This document shows positions 9,273 to 19,758 of a DNA stretch of 64,000 nt, piece by piece. Below the pieces are notes generated by a model. It saw only the letters and a program-made list of their open reading frames with translations, searched no databases and was not told the DNA's origin. The position numbers and the translations under genes were made by a program. How positions within the stretch are numbered: position 1 is the first letter of the stretch; the number at the start of each line of letters is the position of its first letter. The stretch spans positions 2,304,001 through 2,368,000 of the forward strand of contig NZ_CP034015.1 of the NCBI RefSeq assembly GCF_003855395.1, written 5' to 3'. Origin of the DNA: Shewanella livingstonensis. Lineage in GTDB: Bacteria; Pseudomonadota; Gammaproteobacteria; Enterobacterales; Shewanellaceae.

Positions 9273-11579
9273 ATGTTAGAAAAACTGGTCAATGGATTTG
9301 AATCTCATTTATTTCGTAATCGGAAATGGGTCATCATTTCGTTTATTTTTATTACTATTTTTTTAGGGTATCAAGCCAGCCAATTAAAAATGGATGCGGC
9401 TTTTAGTAAAAATATTCCTCTTAATCACTCTTATATGAAAACGTATACCAAACACCAAAAAGATTTTGGTGGTGCTAACAGCATTATGGTTGCGGTTGAA
9501 GACTCGAGTGGCAACATATTTAATCCAGAATTTTTTGATGCATTAAAAAATGTCCACGATCAATTATTCTTTATTCCGGGTGTTGAACGTTCTCAGGTTA
9601 AGTCACTTTTTTCGCCTTCAACTCGTTTTACCGAAGTTGTAGAAGACGGCTTTGCTGGCGGTCCGGTGATCCCAGCTGATTTTCGTAATGACGACTTTGG
9701 TCTGAAAGTTGTGCGTGATAATATCGAAAAAGCCGGCATTGTAGGCCGTCTTATCGGCAACGATTATACCTCTGCCATGGTGTCTGCGCAGTTAATGGAG
9801 TTTGACCCACAAACGGGTGAAGCCATTGATACAATTGCGTTTGCCAATCAATTAGAACAAGAGCTTCGTGGCAAATTTGAAAACGATAAGATTAAAATTC
9901 ATATCATCGGTTTTGCAAAAATGGCCGGAGATGTTGCTGAGGGCGCTAAAGGCGTACTGCTATTCTTTTTAATCGCTATTGCGATTACTGCTGTGATGGT
10001 GTATTTATTTTCAAAATCGATAGTGCTGACTGTTTTGCCACTAGTGTGTAGTTTGGTTGCCGTATTCTGGCAATTAGGCTTATTAACCGTAGTTGGCTTT
10101 GGTTTAGACCCAATGTCGATTTTAGTGCCGTTTTTAGTGTTTGCTATTGGTGTCAGTCACGGGGTACAGATGATCAATGCTGTACGTCGTCGTGTGCTTG
10201 ATGGCCAAACAACTAAAGCTGCTGCAGCGTCTGCATTTCGTAGCTTATTAGTGCCTGGTGGTGTTGCGCTATTATCTGATACGGTAGGTTTTTTAACCTT
10301 ACTTTCAATTGATATTGGTATTATTCGTGAGTTGGCCATTTCGGCTTCATTAGGTGTGGCGGTTATTATTTTAACCAATCTAATTTTACTGCCGTTGGTG
10401 ATTTCATACTTTGAATTACCGAGTAAGCAAGACAGTCTTGCAAAGCGTCAAAAGATTGAAAATATTTGGCGTGCTTTGTCTAAATTTGCGACCCCTAAAT
10501 ATGCCATTATAGTGTTGATTTCGACTGCGATACTTTACGCGGTAGGTTTTCAACAAGCGTCTAAAATGCAAATTGGTGATTTACAGGGCGGGGCGCCTGC
10601 ACTGCATCAAGACTCTCGTTATAACCAAGACACTTTCTTTATCACCAAACATTTTTCAATTACAACTGATGTCATGTCTGTGATTGTAGAAGCGACACCA
10701 GAAGCTTGTACTTATCATTCATTGTTATCTCAGATTGATCAGTTCGAATGGATGATGGCAAATACACCTGGAGTTGAGTCAACGGCAAGCTTGGCATCTA
10801 TTGCTAAGAAAGTGAATGCTGGATTTAACGAAGGCAACCCTAAGTGGGAGATTTTACCGCGTACCACCGCGAGTTTAGTCCAAGCTGTTGGCCAAGTACC
10901 GACAACATCGGGTTTACTTAATAGTAATTGCTCGGTTATGCCAGTTTACTTGTTCTTAAAAGACCATAAAGCTGAAACTATTGAAGTTGTTGTTGATAAA
11001 GTTAAAGCGGTTGCCGCACAACTTAACTCCGATACTTTACAGTTTAAGTTAGCATCTGGTCCCGTTGGCGTTATGGCTGCTACAAATGAAGCCGTGAGCG
11101 AAGCTCAGCTACCCATGATGCTATATGTATATGGCGCTGTATTTGTACTGTGTTTAATTAGCTTTAAGTCACTCAAAGCGACGATTGCGGTAATTATTCC
11201 ACTTTATGTGGTATCAACATTAGCGCAAGCATTAATGACTTTGCTTGATATTGGTTTAGCGGTGAGTACCTTACCGGTGATTGCATTAGGTGTGGGTATT
11301 GGCGTGGATTACGGGATTTATATCTTGTCGACCATGTCTAATAAACTCAGTAATGGCATGCCGGTGCAACAAGCGTATTTCGAAGCACTCGTTGAACGAG
11401 GTAGTGCGGTTATCTTTACTGGCCTAACGTTAGCCATTGGAGTGAGCACTTGGTTCTTCTCAGACCTTAAATTCCAAATGGATATGGGAATTTTGCTAAC
11501 ATTTATGTTTTTAGTGAATATGTTGGGAGCAATTATTATTCTACCAGCACTTTCAGCGATGTTTTGGCGAAAAAAATAA
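9273..11579 (+). CDS. RND-superfamily transporter (MMPL/HAE3-type)
   Basis: A 768-aa inner-membrane protein with two repeated halves. Each half has a transmembrane helix (about residues 17-36 and 410-428), a long periplasmic domain, then a five-helix block (about 226-385 and 612-765). This is the single-chain MMPL/HAE3 layout seen in hopanoid and lipid exporters such as HpnN, and it is shorter than the ~1,030-aa AcrB type. GFGLDPMSIL and GVGIGVDYGIYIL occupy the equivalent fourth-helix positions of the two halves, the latter with the conserved Asp of proton-driven RND pumps. It has no adjacent periplasmic adaptor of the AcrA type, so DUF1329 and YCF48 may serve instead. Substrate unknown. Confidence 0.87.
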   Translation: MLEKLVNGFESHLFRNRKWVIISFIFITIFLGYQASQLKMDAAFSKNIPLNHSYMKTYTKHQKDFGGANSIMVAVEDSSGNIFNPEFFDALKNVHDQLFFIPGVERSQVKSLFSPSTRFTEVVEDGFAGGPVIPADFRNDDFGLKVVRDNIEKAGIVGRLIGNDYTSAMVSAQLMEFDPQTGEAIDTIAFANQLEQELRGKFENDKIKIHIIGFAKMAGDVAEGAKGVLLFFLIAIAITAVMVYLFSKSIVLTVLPLVCSLVAVFWQLGLLTVVGFGLDPMSILVPFLVFAIGVSHGVQMINAVRRRVLDGQTTKAAAASAFRSLLVPGGVALLSDTVGFLTLLSIDIGIIRELAISASLGVAVIILTNLILLPLVISYFELPSKQDSLAKRQKIENIWRALSKFATPKYAIIVLISTAILYAVGFQQASKMQIGDLQGGAPALHQDSRYNQDTFFITKHFSITTDVMSVIVEATPEACTYHSLLSQIDQFEWMMANTPGVESTASLASIAKKVNAGFNEGNPKWEILPRTTASLVQAVGQVPTTSGLLNSNCSVMPVYLFLKDHKAETIEVVVDKVKAVAAQLNSDTLQFKLASGPVGVMAATNEAVSEAQLPMMLYVYGAVFVLCLISFKSLKATIAVIIPLYVVSTLAQALMTLLDIGLAVSTLPVIALGVGIGVDYGIYILSTMSNKLSNGMPVQQAYFEALVERGSAVIFTGLTLAIGVSTWFFSDLKFQMDMGILLTFMFLVNMLGAIIILPALSAMFWRKK

Positions 11580-11600
11580 CTAAAACATGTAGTTAAATAA

Positions 11601-11625
11601 AAAAGGGAGCTTAGCTCCCTTTTTT
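11601..11625 (+). terminator. Rho-independent terminator of the DUF1302-RND cluster
   Basis: AAAAGGGAGC pairs with GCTCCCTTTT around a TTA loop, followed by further T residues. It lies 21 nt after the RND stop and closes the cluster. Confidence 0.9.
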
Positions 11626-11626
11626 G

Positions 11627-11907
11627 TTTTGCATAGTTACTCTGTGCAAACGACTTAAATGTCATTTTAAACGTCAATCTATGCTGCCGACTGGATTTAT
11701 AGAGGATGTACCACTAAAATTTTCCTCGATATAGCAGCAATTTAGTAATAAACTTTGCACCAGATCTCAAATATGAGTTTCTTTTGTTAAACGAAAAACA
11801 GTTATTTACGTGCTACACACAAAATGACTCGGACCGACAGAATCAACAAGCCGAAGCATCCATATAATGATAAGAGCGCTGCCATAGACGCTTAAGGAAT
11901 CTGCAAC
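11627..11907 (+). promoter_or_regulatory. Leader region of the NAD-glutamate dehydrogenase gene
   Basis: About 280 bp with no gene on either strand that I can support. It should hold the gdh promoter. A Shine-Dalgarno-like AAGGAAT lies shortly before the ATG at 11908. No clear hairpin, operator or RNA gene is visible. Confidence 0.4.
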
Positions 11908-14900
11908 ATGGCCTTGAAAGATGCAATGCCTTCAGTACTACTGGAAAATGTAGTCAATTTAATTCACACAAAAATCCCTCATTCTCAAGCCAAACAAGTT
12001 GAGCAATTTGCCAATTGCCTCTACGCCCATATGTCAAAAGACGATCTCAATGCTCGTAATGACAGTGATTTATATGGTGCAGTAGTGAGCCTTTGGAATG
12101 CGCTGAATAAAACGGCACAGGATAAAACACACATCCGTGTATTTAATCCTAGCCAAGCAAAACATGGCTGGCAGTCAACCCACAGTATTATTGAGGTTAT
12201 TCAACTTGATATGCCTTTCCTGGTTGACTCACTCTCAATGGCATTAAATCGTATGGGCATAACAGCTCATGTGATGTTACATACGCCATTAGCCGTTATG
12301 CGTGGTGATAACAACAATGTGACAGATGTGTCATTTGTCAATGAAGCGACAGATGGCAGCAATAATGTTGCAGTATTCTTAGTCGAAATTGACAAGCAAA
12401 ATAGTGATGCTGACATTAAGGCGATTGAGAAAGAAATTCAATCTGTCCTTGCTGATGTCGCCGCATCGGTCAATGATTGGCAATTAATGTCAAAAACTTT
12501 AACCGATACGATTAAGCAACTACCTTTACGTCCGTTTCCTGGGGAGAAAGCGGAACTTCAAGAGTCAGTTGATTTCTTAAATTACTTAAATAATCACCAT
12601 TTCACTCTACTCGGCTACCGTTATTATGATTTAAAACGCGTAGAAGGCGATGTTGAGCTTGTCCCTAATATGGAATCTAGCTTAGGACTAATGAACCGTT
12701 CAAAAACCTCACACAGTGAGCGTGGTTTATTACTATCAAGTTTATCAGATTCAGCCCGTAAAGAGGCATTAGATGAAAGCTTACTCGTTCTTACCAAAAG
12801 TTCTGCTAAAAGCCGTGTACATCGTCCGGCTTATGTAGACTATGTTGGTGTTAAACGTTTCGATAAAAAAGGTAATGTCATTGGTGAAGATCGTTTCATT
12901 GGCTTATATGCTTCAAATCTTTATAACCGTAGCCCACGTGAGATCCCATTATTGGGTGAGAAAGTGCAACGGATCCTGGATAATTCAGGGCTAGCACCAC
13001 GCTCGCATGACTACAAAGCGTTAATGAACATTCTTGAGAACTTACCCCGTGATGAGCTAATCCAAGCAAAAGATCCAGAGCTATCGAATATTGCTTATGG
13101 TGTATTGGAAATGCAAGATCGCGATAAGCTAAAGTTGTTTGTGCGTAAAGACGGTTATGGACGTTTCTTGTCATGTTTAGTGTATGTGTCTAAAGACCGT
13201 TACAACACTAAGCTACGACAAGACACTCAACGTATTCTGGCGCAGCATTTCCAGAGTAATGAAGATGTTGAGTTCACCACGTACTTTTCAGAGTCTACTT
13301 TGGCTCGAACTCATTATATTATCAAAGTTGATAATAACAATATGGATGTTGATGTGGCCGCTATTGAAAAAAATCTTATCGAAGCTGCTCGCTCGTGGGA
13401 TGACAAATTACACACAGCGTTAAATAACGCTGTAGGTGAACAAGCAGGTACAGGACTTACAAAACGTTATTTAAATGCGTTCCCACCTAGCTACAAAGAT
13501 GATGTATTACCAAGCTCTGCGGTTGTTGATATGCAGCACCTAGAAGCATTGGATGATAATCATAAGTTAGGCATGTTGTTCTATCAGCCACAAGAGTCGG
13601 CGTTAAACGACAATAAAGTTCGCTTAAAACTGTTCCACAAAGATGAACCAATTCACTTGTCTGACGTACTGCCAATGCTTGAAAACTTTGGTTTACGTGT
13701 GATCAATGAACGTCCATATGAAGTGAAAACTAATGATGGTGCAACGTTCTGGATTTTAGACTTCTTAATGACAGTACAGGGCGCTGCGACAGAAAACCTA
13801 GCTGACAGTCAAGATCGTTTCCAAACGGCTTTGTTGCAAGTGTGGCAAAAGAAGTTAGAGGACGATGGCTTCAACCGCATGGTACTTTCAACGGGCTTAA
13901 GTGGTCGTGAAGTGTCCATTTTGCGTGCGTATGCTAAGTATATGCGTCAAATTGATGCCACGTTTAGTCAATCTTATATCGAAGAAACGTTCAGCCGTTA
14001 TCCGAAACTTGCGGATTTATTGGTGAAGATGTTTATTCGTAAGTTTAATCCTAAGCTAAAAACGCGCACCTTAAGTAAGTTCTTAGAGCAAGTGAACATA
14101 CAGCTTGATGATGTTTCAAGTTTAGATGACGACCGTATTATTCGCCGTTACTTAGATTTAATTAACGCCACATTGCGAACCAACTTCTATCAAACAGCAA
14201 TCAGCGGCCAATCAAAAGACTGTATCTCATTTAAATTTGCACCGAGCTTAATTCCAGAAATGCCTAAGCCGATGCCTAAATTTGAAATTTTCGTGTATTC
14301 GCCTCGAGTTGAAGGGGTACATTTACGCGGTGGTAAAGTGGCTCGTGGTGGTTTGCGTTGGTCGGACCGTCGTGAAGATTTCCGTACCGAAGTATTAGGC
14401 TTAGTAAAAGCACAACAAGTTAAAAACACCGTGATTGTACCTGTGGGCGCAAAAGGTGGATTTGTGTGTAAGCAACTGCCTACAGAAGGTGGTCGCGAAG
14501 CTATATTTACAGAAGGGCAAGAATGTTACCGTATCTTTATCCGTGCGTTATTAGATATTTCTGACAACATTGTTAACGGTGAAGTTGTTCCGCCAGCTGA
14601 TGTTGTCCGTCACGATGAAGACGATCCATATTTGGTAGTTGCAGCTGACAAAGGCACCGCAACTTTCTCCGATATTGCTAACGCGATTGCGATTGAATAT
14701 AACTTCTGGCTAGGTGATGCTTTTGCGTCAGGCGGAAGTAACGGTTATGACCATAAGAAAATGGGTATCACTGCACGCGGTGCATGGGAGTCTGTTAAAC
14801 GCCATTTCCGCGAAATCGGTGTTGATTGCCAAACTACACCATTTAGTGCGTTAGGTATCGGTGATATGGCCGGTGACGTATTTGGTAATGGTATGTTGTT

Positions 14901-16755
14901 ATCTGAGCAAACTAAATTGGTTGCAGCATTTAACCATATGCATATCTTTATCGACCCAACACCTAATATTGAACAAAGCTATGCAGAACGTCAGCGTTTG
15001 TTTGTACTGCCTCGCTCTAGCTGGGAAGACTACAACGCAAAACTGATTTCTAAAGGCGGTGGAATATTCTTACGCTCTGCTAAGTCAATTAAATTGACGC
15101 CAGAAATTAAGCAGATGCTAGATACCGATAAAGATAGTATGAATCCTATCGAACTAATGAAAGAGCTACTGAAAATGCCAGTAGATTTGATTTGGAACGG
15201 TGGTATCGGTACTTACCTTAAATCGAGTAAAGAATCACACGCAGAGGTAGGCGATCGTGCCAATGATTCATTACGTGTTAACGGTAAAGAAATTCGTGCC
15301 AAAATTATTGGGGAAGGTGGTAACTTAGGTTGTACTCAGTTAGGCCGTATTGAATACTGCGCTAATGGTGGCCGCATGAACACCGATTTTGTTGATAACG
15401 TTGGCGGTGTAGATTGTTCTGATAACGAAGTTAACATTAAGATTTTCTTGAATACCTTGGTTGCTGAAGGTGAGTTAACCGTTAAACAACGTAACCGTTT
15501 ACTTGAAGATATGACTGACCAAGTCAGCGAGATTGTGATCAAAGATTGTAAAGATCAGACTCGCACTATTTCAGTTACCCAAGTTCACGGTGTAGCACAG
15601 CTTAAAGAGCAAATTCGTTTTATTCAATATCTTGAAAAAGACGGCAAGCTTGATCGTGCGCTCGAGTTTTTACCAACAGATGATGACTTAGCTGAACGTT
15701 TAGCCAATGGCCGTGCACTAACACGTCCTGAGTTATCAGTATTAGTGGCTTACGCTAAGATGGTACTTAAAGAGCAGCTAGTAACGCCTGAAATCACTGA
15801 AGATGCTTTCTTAAGTAAATTGCTCGTAGCTTATTTCCCTAAAAAGTTACAAGCAAAATACGCGGATAAAATGACCGCACATCCTTTGCGTGGTGAAATT
15901 ATTGCAACGTCATTAGCCAATGAATTGGTTAATGATATGGGCTTTAATTTTGTACAACGTATGCAAGATGAGACCGGTGCAACAGTTGCTGAAGCAGCTA
16001 TTTGTTACACTATGGCTCGAGAAGTTTTCGGTCTCGATGAATTAACAACCTCCATTACTGATTTAAGCGGTATTATTCCTGCACATGTGCAAGGAGAAAT
16101 GTTACACCAATTACGTCGTAATATGCGTCGCGCATGTCGTTGGTTTATTCGTCATCGTAATCGAGCTCATGATATTGACCAAACTGTTGCGTTCTTTAAG
16201 CCAGTATTTGAACAGCTTAAAGCCAATGTCGATCAATATATGATTGCCGCTGAAGTGAAAGCGATATCTGCTGAAATTACTGCGTTAACCAATGAGAATG
16301 TTCCTCAAGATGTTGCACAAGTTGTGGCTAAAATGAGTACATTATTCTCTGCGTTAGACATTGCTCAAATTGCGCAAATTGAGAATAAGTCACTTGAGTT
16401 AGTATCAGAAACATACTTTAAACTAGGTGCTAAAGTGGAGCTACATTGGTTCTTAGCTCAAATCAGTGCTCAACCTGTTGCTAACCACTGGCAAGCACTT
16501 GCTCGTGCTGCTTTCAGAGAAGAGCTTGATTGGCAGCAACGTGCATTAAGCTCAGCTGTATTACGTACTTGTACTGATACTTGTGATGCCGATAGTGTTA
16601 TTAATCAATGGATTACGCTAAATAAGCCATTGCTTGAAAGATGGTATCACATGCTAGCAGATTTTAAGGTTTCTCAAACCCATGAATTTGCGAAGTTCTC
16701 AGTCGCTTTACGAGAACTGAATTTGCTGATTTTGCATTGCGTAGGTCAGAAGTAG
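11908..16755 (+). CDS. gdhB: NAD-specific glutamate dehydrogenase, large (GDH-180) class
   Basis: Oxidative deamination of glutamate to 2-oxoglutarate and ammonia with NAD, a catabolic entry into the TCA cycle. The 1,615 aa length is typical of the 180-kDa class and far above the ~450 aa of classical GDH. A long N-terminal region (about residues 1-700, ACT-like segments in this family) precedes the catalytic core. The core includes [15 protein letters not shown] and the lysine-bearing AKGGFVCK near residue 847, and a Rossmann segment around [12 protein letters not shown]. The C-terminal helical extension is complete. In this class activity is often allosterically controlled through the extensions. 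It stands alone with its own terminator, upstream of pyrD. Confidence 0.95.
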   Translation: MALKDAMPSVLLENVVNLIHTKIPHSQAKQVEQFANCLYAHMSKDDLNARNDSDLYGAVVSLWNALNKTAQDKTHIRVFNPSQAKHGWQSTHSIIEVIQLDMPFLVDSLSMALNRMGITAHVMLHTPLAVMRGDNNNVTDVSFVNEATDGSNNVAVFLVEIDKQNSDADIKAIEKEIQSVLADVAASVNDWQLMSKTLTDTIKQLPLRPFPGEKAELQESVDFLNYLNNHHFTLLGYRYYDLKRVEGDVELVPNMESSLGLMNRSKTSHSERGLLLSSLSDSARKEALDESLLVLTKSSAKSRVHRPAYVDYVGVKRFDKKGNVIGEDRFIGLYASNLYNRSPREIPLLGEKVQRILDNSGLAPRSHDYKALMNILENLPRDELIQAKDPELSNIAYGVLEMQDRDKLKLFVRKDGYGRFLSCLVYVSKDRYNTKLRQDTQRILAQHFQSNEDVEFTTYFSESTLARTHYIIKVDNNNMDVDVAAIEKNLIEAARSWDDKLHTALNNAVGEQAGTGLTKRYLNAFPPSYKDDVLPSSAVVDMQHLEALDDNHKLGMLFYQPQESALNDNKVRLKLFHKDEPIHLSDVLPMLENFGLRVINERPYEVKTNDGATFWILDFLMTVQGAATENLADSQDRFQTALLQVWQKKLEDDGFNRMVLSTGLSGREVSILRAYAKYMRQIDATFSQSYIEETFSRYPKLADLLVKMFIRKFNPKLKTRTLSKFLEQVNIQLDDVSSLDDDRIIRRYLDLINATLRTNFYQTAISGQSKDCISFKFAPSLIPEMPKPMPKFEIFVYSPRVEGVHLRGGKVARGGLRWSDRREDFRTEVLGLVKAQQVKNTVIVPVGAKGGFVCKQLPTEGGREAIFTEGQECYRIFIRALLDISDNIVNGEVVPPADVVRHDEDDPYLVVAADKGTATFSDIANAIAIEYNFWLGDAFASGGSNGYDHKKMGITARGAWESVKRHFREIGVDCQTTPFSALGIGDMAGDVFGNGMLLSEQTKLVAAFNHMHIFIDPTPNIEQSYAERQRLFVLPRSSWEDYNAKLISKGGGIFLRSAKSIKLTPEIKQMLDTDKDSMNPIELMKELLKMPVDLIWNGGIGTYLKSSKESHAEVGDRANDSLRVNGKEIRAKIIGEGGNLGCTQLGRIEYCANGGRMNTDFVDNVGGVDCSDNEVNIKIFLNTLVAEGELTVKQRNRLLEDMTDQVSEIVIKDCKDQTRTISVTQVHGVAQLKEQIRFIQYLEKDGKLDRALEFLPTDDDLAERLANGRALTRPELSVLVAYAKMVLKEQLVTPEITEDAFLSKLLVAYFPKKLQAKYADKMTAHPLRGEIIATSLANELVNDMGFNFVQRMQDETGATVAEAAICYTMAREVFGLDELTTSITDLSGIIPAHVQGEMLHQLRRNMRRACRWFIRHRNRAHDIDQTVAFFKPVFEQLKANVDQYMIAAEVKAISAEITALTNENVPQDVAQVVAKMSTLFSALDIAQIAQIENKSLELVSETYFKLGAKVELHWFLAQISAQPVANHWQALARAAFREELDWQQRALSSAVLRTCTDTCDADSVINQWITLNKPLLERWYHMLADFKVSQTHEFAKFSVALRELNLLILHCVGQK

Positions 16756-16774
16756 TTTTTATAATGTGAATAAG

Positions 16775-16800
16775 CCCTGGCAATTGCCGGGGTTTTTTTT
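16775..16800 (+). terminator. Rho-independent terminator of gdhB
   Basis: CCCTGGC pairs with GCCGGGG (one G-T pair) around an AATT loop and runs into T8. It ends 16 nt before the pyrD ATG, and an upstream extension of the pyrD frame would have to be translated through it, which supports the later pyrD start. Confidence 0.92.
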
Positions 16801-16816
16801 AGGTCTAGGAGAAAAC

Positions 16817-17836
16817 ATGTTTTATAAACTCGCACAAAAAGTAATGTTTCAGTTGGACCCTGAGTTAGCTCACAATATCGCGATTGGCAGTTTGAAAATG
16901 ACGGGTAACAATCCGTTAAATTGTTTTTATCGTCAGCAGGTTAAGTCTGCTCCAGTAACCTGTATGGGACTAACGTTTCCTAATCCTGTTGGCTTAGCTG
17001 CCGGGTTAGACAAAGACGGGGAGTCAATTGATGCTTTTGATGCAATGGGTTTTGGCCATGTTGAAGTCGGTACGGTAACGCCACGGCCACAAGCCGGTAA
17101 TGATCAGCCTCGCTTATTTAGATTAAAACCTGCTCAAGGGATTATTAATCGAATGGGTTTTAACAATAAAGGAGTCGATAATCTGGTCCGTAATTTAATG
17201 GCTAAAAAGTCTGCCATTATGGTTGGTGTCAATATTGGTAAAAATAAAGATACCCCGGTAGAGCAGGGTAAAGATGATTACCTGATCTGCATGGAAAAAG
17301 TGTATCAATATGCCAGTTATATTGCAGTTAATATCTCTTCTCCTAACACCCCTGGCTTACGTTCAATGCAATACGGTGAGTTACTTGATGACTTACTCAG
17401 CTCAATCAAAGCTAAACAAACTGAGTTAGCTGCTAAACACGGTAAATATGTACCTGTAGCGCTGAAAATCGCCCCAGACTTAAGCTCTGACGAAATTAAA
17501 GCCATTGCCGAGTCGTTACTTAGTAATCAGTTTGATGGTGTTATAGCGACTAACACCACATTAAGTCGAGATGCCGTTACCGGTTTAAAACATGCCGAAG
17601 AAATGGGTGGTTTGAGCGGTAAACCTTTGACTGACTTATCTACCCAAGTGATCAAGCAATTAGCGATCTGTTTACAAGGAAAGATCCCGATCATTGGTGT
17701 GGGTGGGATCAATTCTGCCGCAGATGCTTTAGCTAAATTTGACGCAGGCTCAACCATGGTACAGATATACTCAGGTTTTATTTATCAAGGACCTAAACTA
17801 ATTGATCAGATCGCTAGAGCTTATTGTACAAAATAG
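16817..17836 (+). CDS. pyrD: Dihydroorotate dehydrogenase (quinone), class 2
   Basis: Membrane-associated flavoenzyme oxidising dihydroorotate to orotate with quinone, the fourth step of UMP synthesis. At 339 aa it matches E. coli PyrD (336). The N-terminal amphipathic helix ([15 protein letters not shown]) that attaches class 2 enzymes to the membrane is present. Other conserved blocks are [19 protein letters not shown], the catalytic serine S175 in [11 protein letters not shown], and the FMN-phosphate loop IGVGGI. The start at 16817 has AGGAGA five to ten bases upstream. zapC follows, as in E. coli. Confidence 0.96.
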   Translation: MFYKLAQKVMFQLDPELAHNIAIGSLKMTGNNPLNCFYRQQVKSAPVTCMGLTFPNPVGLAAGLDKDGESIDAFDAMGFGHVEVGTVTPRPQAGNDQPRLFRLKPAQGIINRMGFNNKGVDNLVRNLMAKKSAIMVGVNIGKNKDTPVEQGKDDYLICMEKVYQYASYIAVNISSPNTPGLRSMQYGELLDDLLSSIKAKQTELAAKHGKYVPVALKIAPDLSSDEIKAIAESLLSNQFDGVIATNTTLSRDAVTGLKHAEEMGGLSGKPLTDLSTQVIKQLAICLQGKIPIIGVGGINSAADALAKFDAGSTMVQIYSGFIYQGPKLIDQIARAYCTK

Positions 17837-17873
17837 CGACTAAAATACGCTTTTATCGATCAAAAATCATGCC

Positions 17874-17901
17874 GCGATCGAGTGTAAGATCGTTCGATCG
17901 C
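17874..17901. repeat. Inverted repeat GCGATCGA / TCGATCGC between pyrD and zapC
   Basis: Perfect 8-bp arms at 17874-17881 and 17894-17901 enclose 12 bp, and the whole block is dense in CGATCG/GATC sequences. It has no T tract, so it is not a standard terminator. It could be a weak hairpin ending pyrD mRNA or a protein-binding site near the zapC promoter. Function unknown. Confidence 0.5.
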
Positions 17902-18003
17902 CCTAACACTATGAAATTCATGTCATATTTATAATTAAATTTTGATATTGGATGAAAAATAATCTATTATGCATAAGTGTTTAACATTTAGGTGTAAATA
18001 GTC

Positions 18004-18537
18004 ATGTTATTAATGCCAAACAAGGACTGGCGTTGGGAATATAATGGAAGCTTGAAGTTATTGAGCATTTCGTTAGGTTCCGAGATGGAGTTCTTAACCC
18101 CATATAAACCAAAAATATTAATTCCAGATGCATTAAAGGCAGCTGAATTTAATCTTGAACACGTAAAATTCTATATTAAAATGCTCGAAACCCTGCCTAA
18201 GGTGTTACATATTTCAGATGCAGGTATTGTACAAACCGCACTAAATGCCACTGCTGCTCATTTTTTATTACAATCGCAAATGCCAAAATCTTGGTTTTTT
18301 GACGTTAGTGATGAATGTGTTTATTGCGAAGTGGGTAAATTGTTTCAACTCAATTGTGGCTACTCAAAAGTTTTAGCATTAGTTGTTGAAAATGGATTAC
18401 AAGCAGCAACTGTGATGATTTTGTCACAATACTGTCAATTATCTGAAAGTAAATCATTGGCACAATTTGATACCATAAAAGTGATGCATAACCGTTTGCA
18501 TCCACTGCGTAAAGCTAAGCAAGTCGTCGCGGCGTAG
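18004..18537 (+). CDS. zapC: Cell-division protein ZapC
   Basis: A 177-aa cytoplasmic protein that stabilises FtsZ bundles at the division ring. It shows the family pattern: an N-terminal DWRWEYN block, LIPDALKAAEF, the hallmark QMPKSWFFDVS near residues 92-102, and a C-terminal KVMHNRLHPLRK segment close to E. coli KIMNDRLKP. Length is close to the E. coli protein (180 aa). Its position directly after pyrD is conserved from Enterobacteria. It has its own 167-bp upstream gap with the inverted repeat at 17874-17901. About 290 bp follow before the convergent SDR gene, with no RNA or gene that I can support. Confidence 0.9.
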   Translation: MLLMPNKDWRWEYNGSLKLLSISLGSEMEFLTPYKPKILIPDALKAAEFNLEHVKFYIKMLETLPKVLHISDAGIVQTALNATAAHFLLQSQMPKSWFFDVSDECVYCEVGKLFQLNCGYSKVLALVVENGLQAATVMILSQYCQLSESKSLAQFDTIKVMHNRLHPLRKAKQVVAA

Positions 18538-18827
18538 TTAATCGTTAAGCTAAAATCGCTTTTTTATGATGTTGACAGCTTGATTATATTCTCTTTAGCG
18601 ACGAAGAACCTTCCTTAATTTTTTCCTAATATTCATGTCCATAGTCACATTGATTTGTATTCTAATTTTACATCTCTACATTATTTCTGCGTATCACTAA
18701 CTGTTGATCAATTTTTTTAATCCGTCTTTAACGGCTTTAGCTAATAGAAATACCTGCAATACCCGACAACGTAAAACCAACACTTTGTTCGGTTAATCTA
18801 ATGGTCATTGTCGAGTTTTCCAGCGTA

Positions 18828-19577
18828 CTAACTCATTTTACGAATAACACTAAGCGGGGCAACACGTAATATCCAATGTAAAATAGCCCATGGATAACTC
18901 GGCACAAACGCATTAGCTTTTTCTTTTTGGATAGCGTTTACCATCGCTTTACAACCCGTTTCAGTATCGACAATAAAGGGTACAGTTTTCACTTTTTCAT
19001 TTATTTCGCTACGTATAAACCCTGGGTGCACACAAGTGACTTTTATAGGTGTGTTCATCACATCGATGCGAATGCCTTCTGATAGTGAAGTTATCGCAGC
19101 TTTAGTGGCAGCGTAAACGGTCATTGCACGTCTAAAACCACGAACAGCGCTAATGGATGAAATGGTTACAAGGTGGCCATTGTTTTGCTCACGGAAAATG
19201 GCCATCGCTGCTTCACATTGGGCGATAGCAGCAATAAAGTTGGTTTGCGCAGTTTGTAAGTTGGCAGCAAAAAAGCCTGTGCCTATTGAGGCTCCTTTGC
19301 CCATACCTGCGTTAACAATCACTCTATCTAATTGCCCTAACTCTTGTTTAAACTGACTAAAAACCTCAAACACTTGTAGGTGATCGTTTACATCAAGTGA
19401 TTTAATCAATACCTTGATATTAGGATTTATAACCAGTAACTCTTGTTCTAGTGCTTCAAGGCGGTCCATTCGTCTAGCGCAAAGTGCGAGATTATGGTTT
19501 TGTTTAGCAAATTCAATCGCCATACCGCGGCCTAAACCAGAACTCGCCCCAGTGATCAGTATGTTTGTCCGTTTCAT
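18828..19577 (-). CDS. Short-chain dehydrogenase/reductase (SDR)
   Basis: A 249-aa classical SDR. The NAD(P)-binding motif is G10-A-S-S-G14-L-G16, NAG follows at 89-91, the catalytic serine is in TISSIS near 138-143, and Y155-A-A-T-K159 is the active-site YxxxK. ALCARRMDRL after beta-2 has two arginines, which usually favours NADPH. A hydrophobic C-terminal stretch (about 226-240) could associate with membrane. It lies 181 bp after the four-gene catabolic operon on the same strand, separated from it by the 12-bp tandem repeat at 19593-19706, so its expression may be independent or repeat-dependent. The substrate is unknown. Confidence 0.87.
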   Translation of the reverse strand: MKRTNILITGASSGLGRGMAIEFAKQNHNLALCARRMDRLEALEQELLVINPNIKVLIKSLDVNDHLQVFEVFSQFKQELGQLDRVIVNAGMGKGASIGTGFFAANLQTAQTNFIAAIAQCEAAMAIFREQNNGHLVTISSISAVRGFRRAMTVYAATKAAITSLSEGIRIDVMNTPIKVTCVHPGFIRSEINEKVKTVPFIVDTETGCKAMVNAIQKEKANAFVPSYPWAILHWILRVAPLSVIRKMS

Positions 19578-19592
19578 AATGTCTCTTTATTA

Positions 19593-19706
19593 TTGTAATA
19601 TTAGTTGTAATATTAGTTGTAATATTAGTTGTAATATTAGTTGTAATATTAGTTGTAATATTAGTTGTAATATTAGTTGTAATATTAGTTGTAATATTAG
19701 TTGTAA
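19593..19706. repeat. Tandem array, 9.5 copies of a 12-bp unit (TTGTAATATTAG)
   Basis: Nine identical 12-bp units run from 19593 to 19700, with a half unit to 19706. Each unit contains the palindrome TAATATTA, so the array places nine identical AT-rich palindromic octamers 12 bp apart. It sits in the 181-bp gap upstream of the minus-strand SDR start (19577), inside what should be its promoter or leader. Perfect identity suggests recent expansion by slippage. There are no distinct spacers, so it is not a CRISPR. Both strands stay open through it only because the unit length is a multiple of three. Confidence 0.97.
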
Positions 19707-19758
19707 AATTATTCACTTTCATGGCGTAACATATATCACTCTGAGTGTATTATCAGGC

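Noticed and set aside
16766..16816. Upstream extension of pyrD
   Set aside because: It runs through the gdhB terminator, has no family match, and the ATG at 16817 has a good AGGAGA.
19593..19706. CRISPR array
   Set aside because: The units are contiguous and 12 bp long with no spacers, and no cas gene is nearby.
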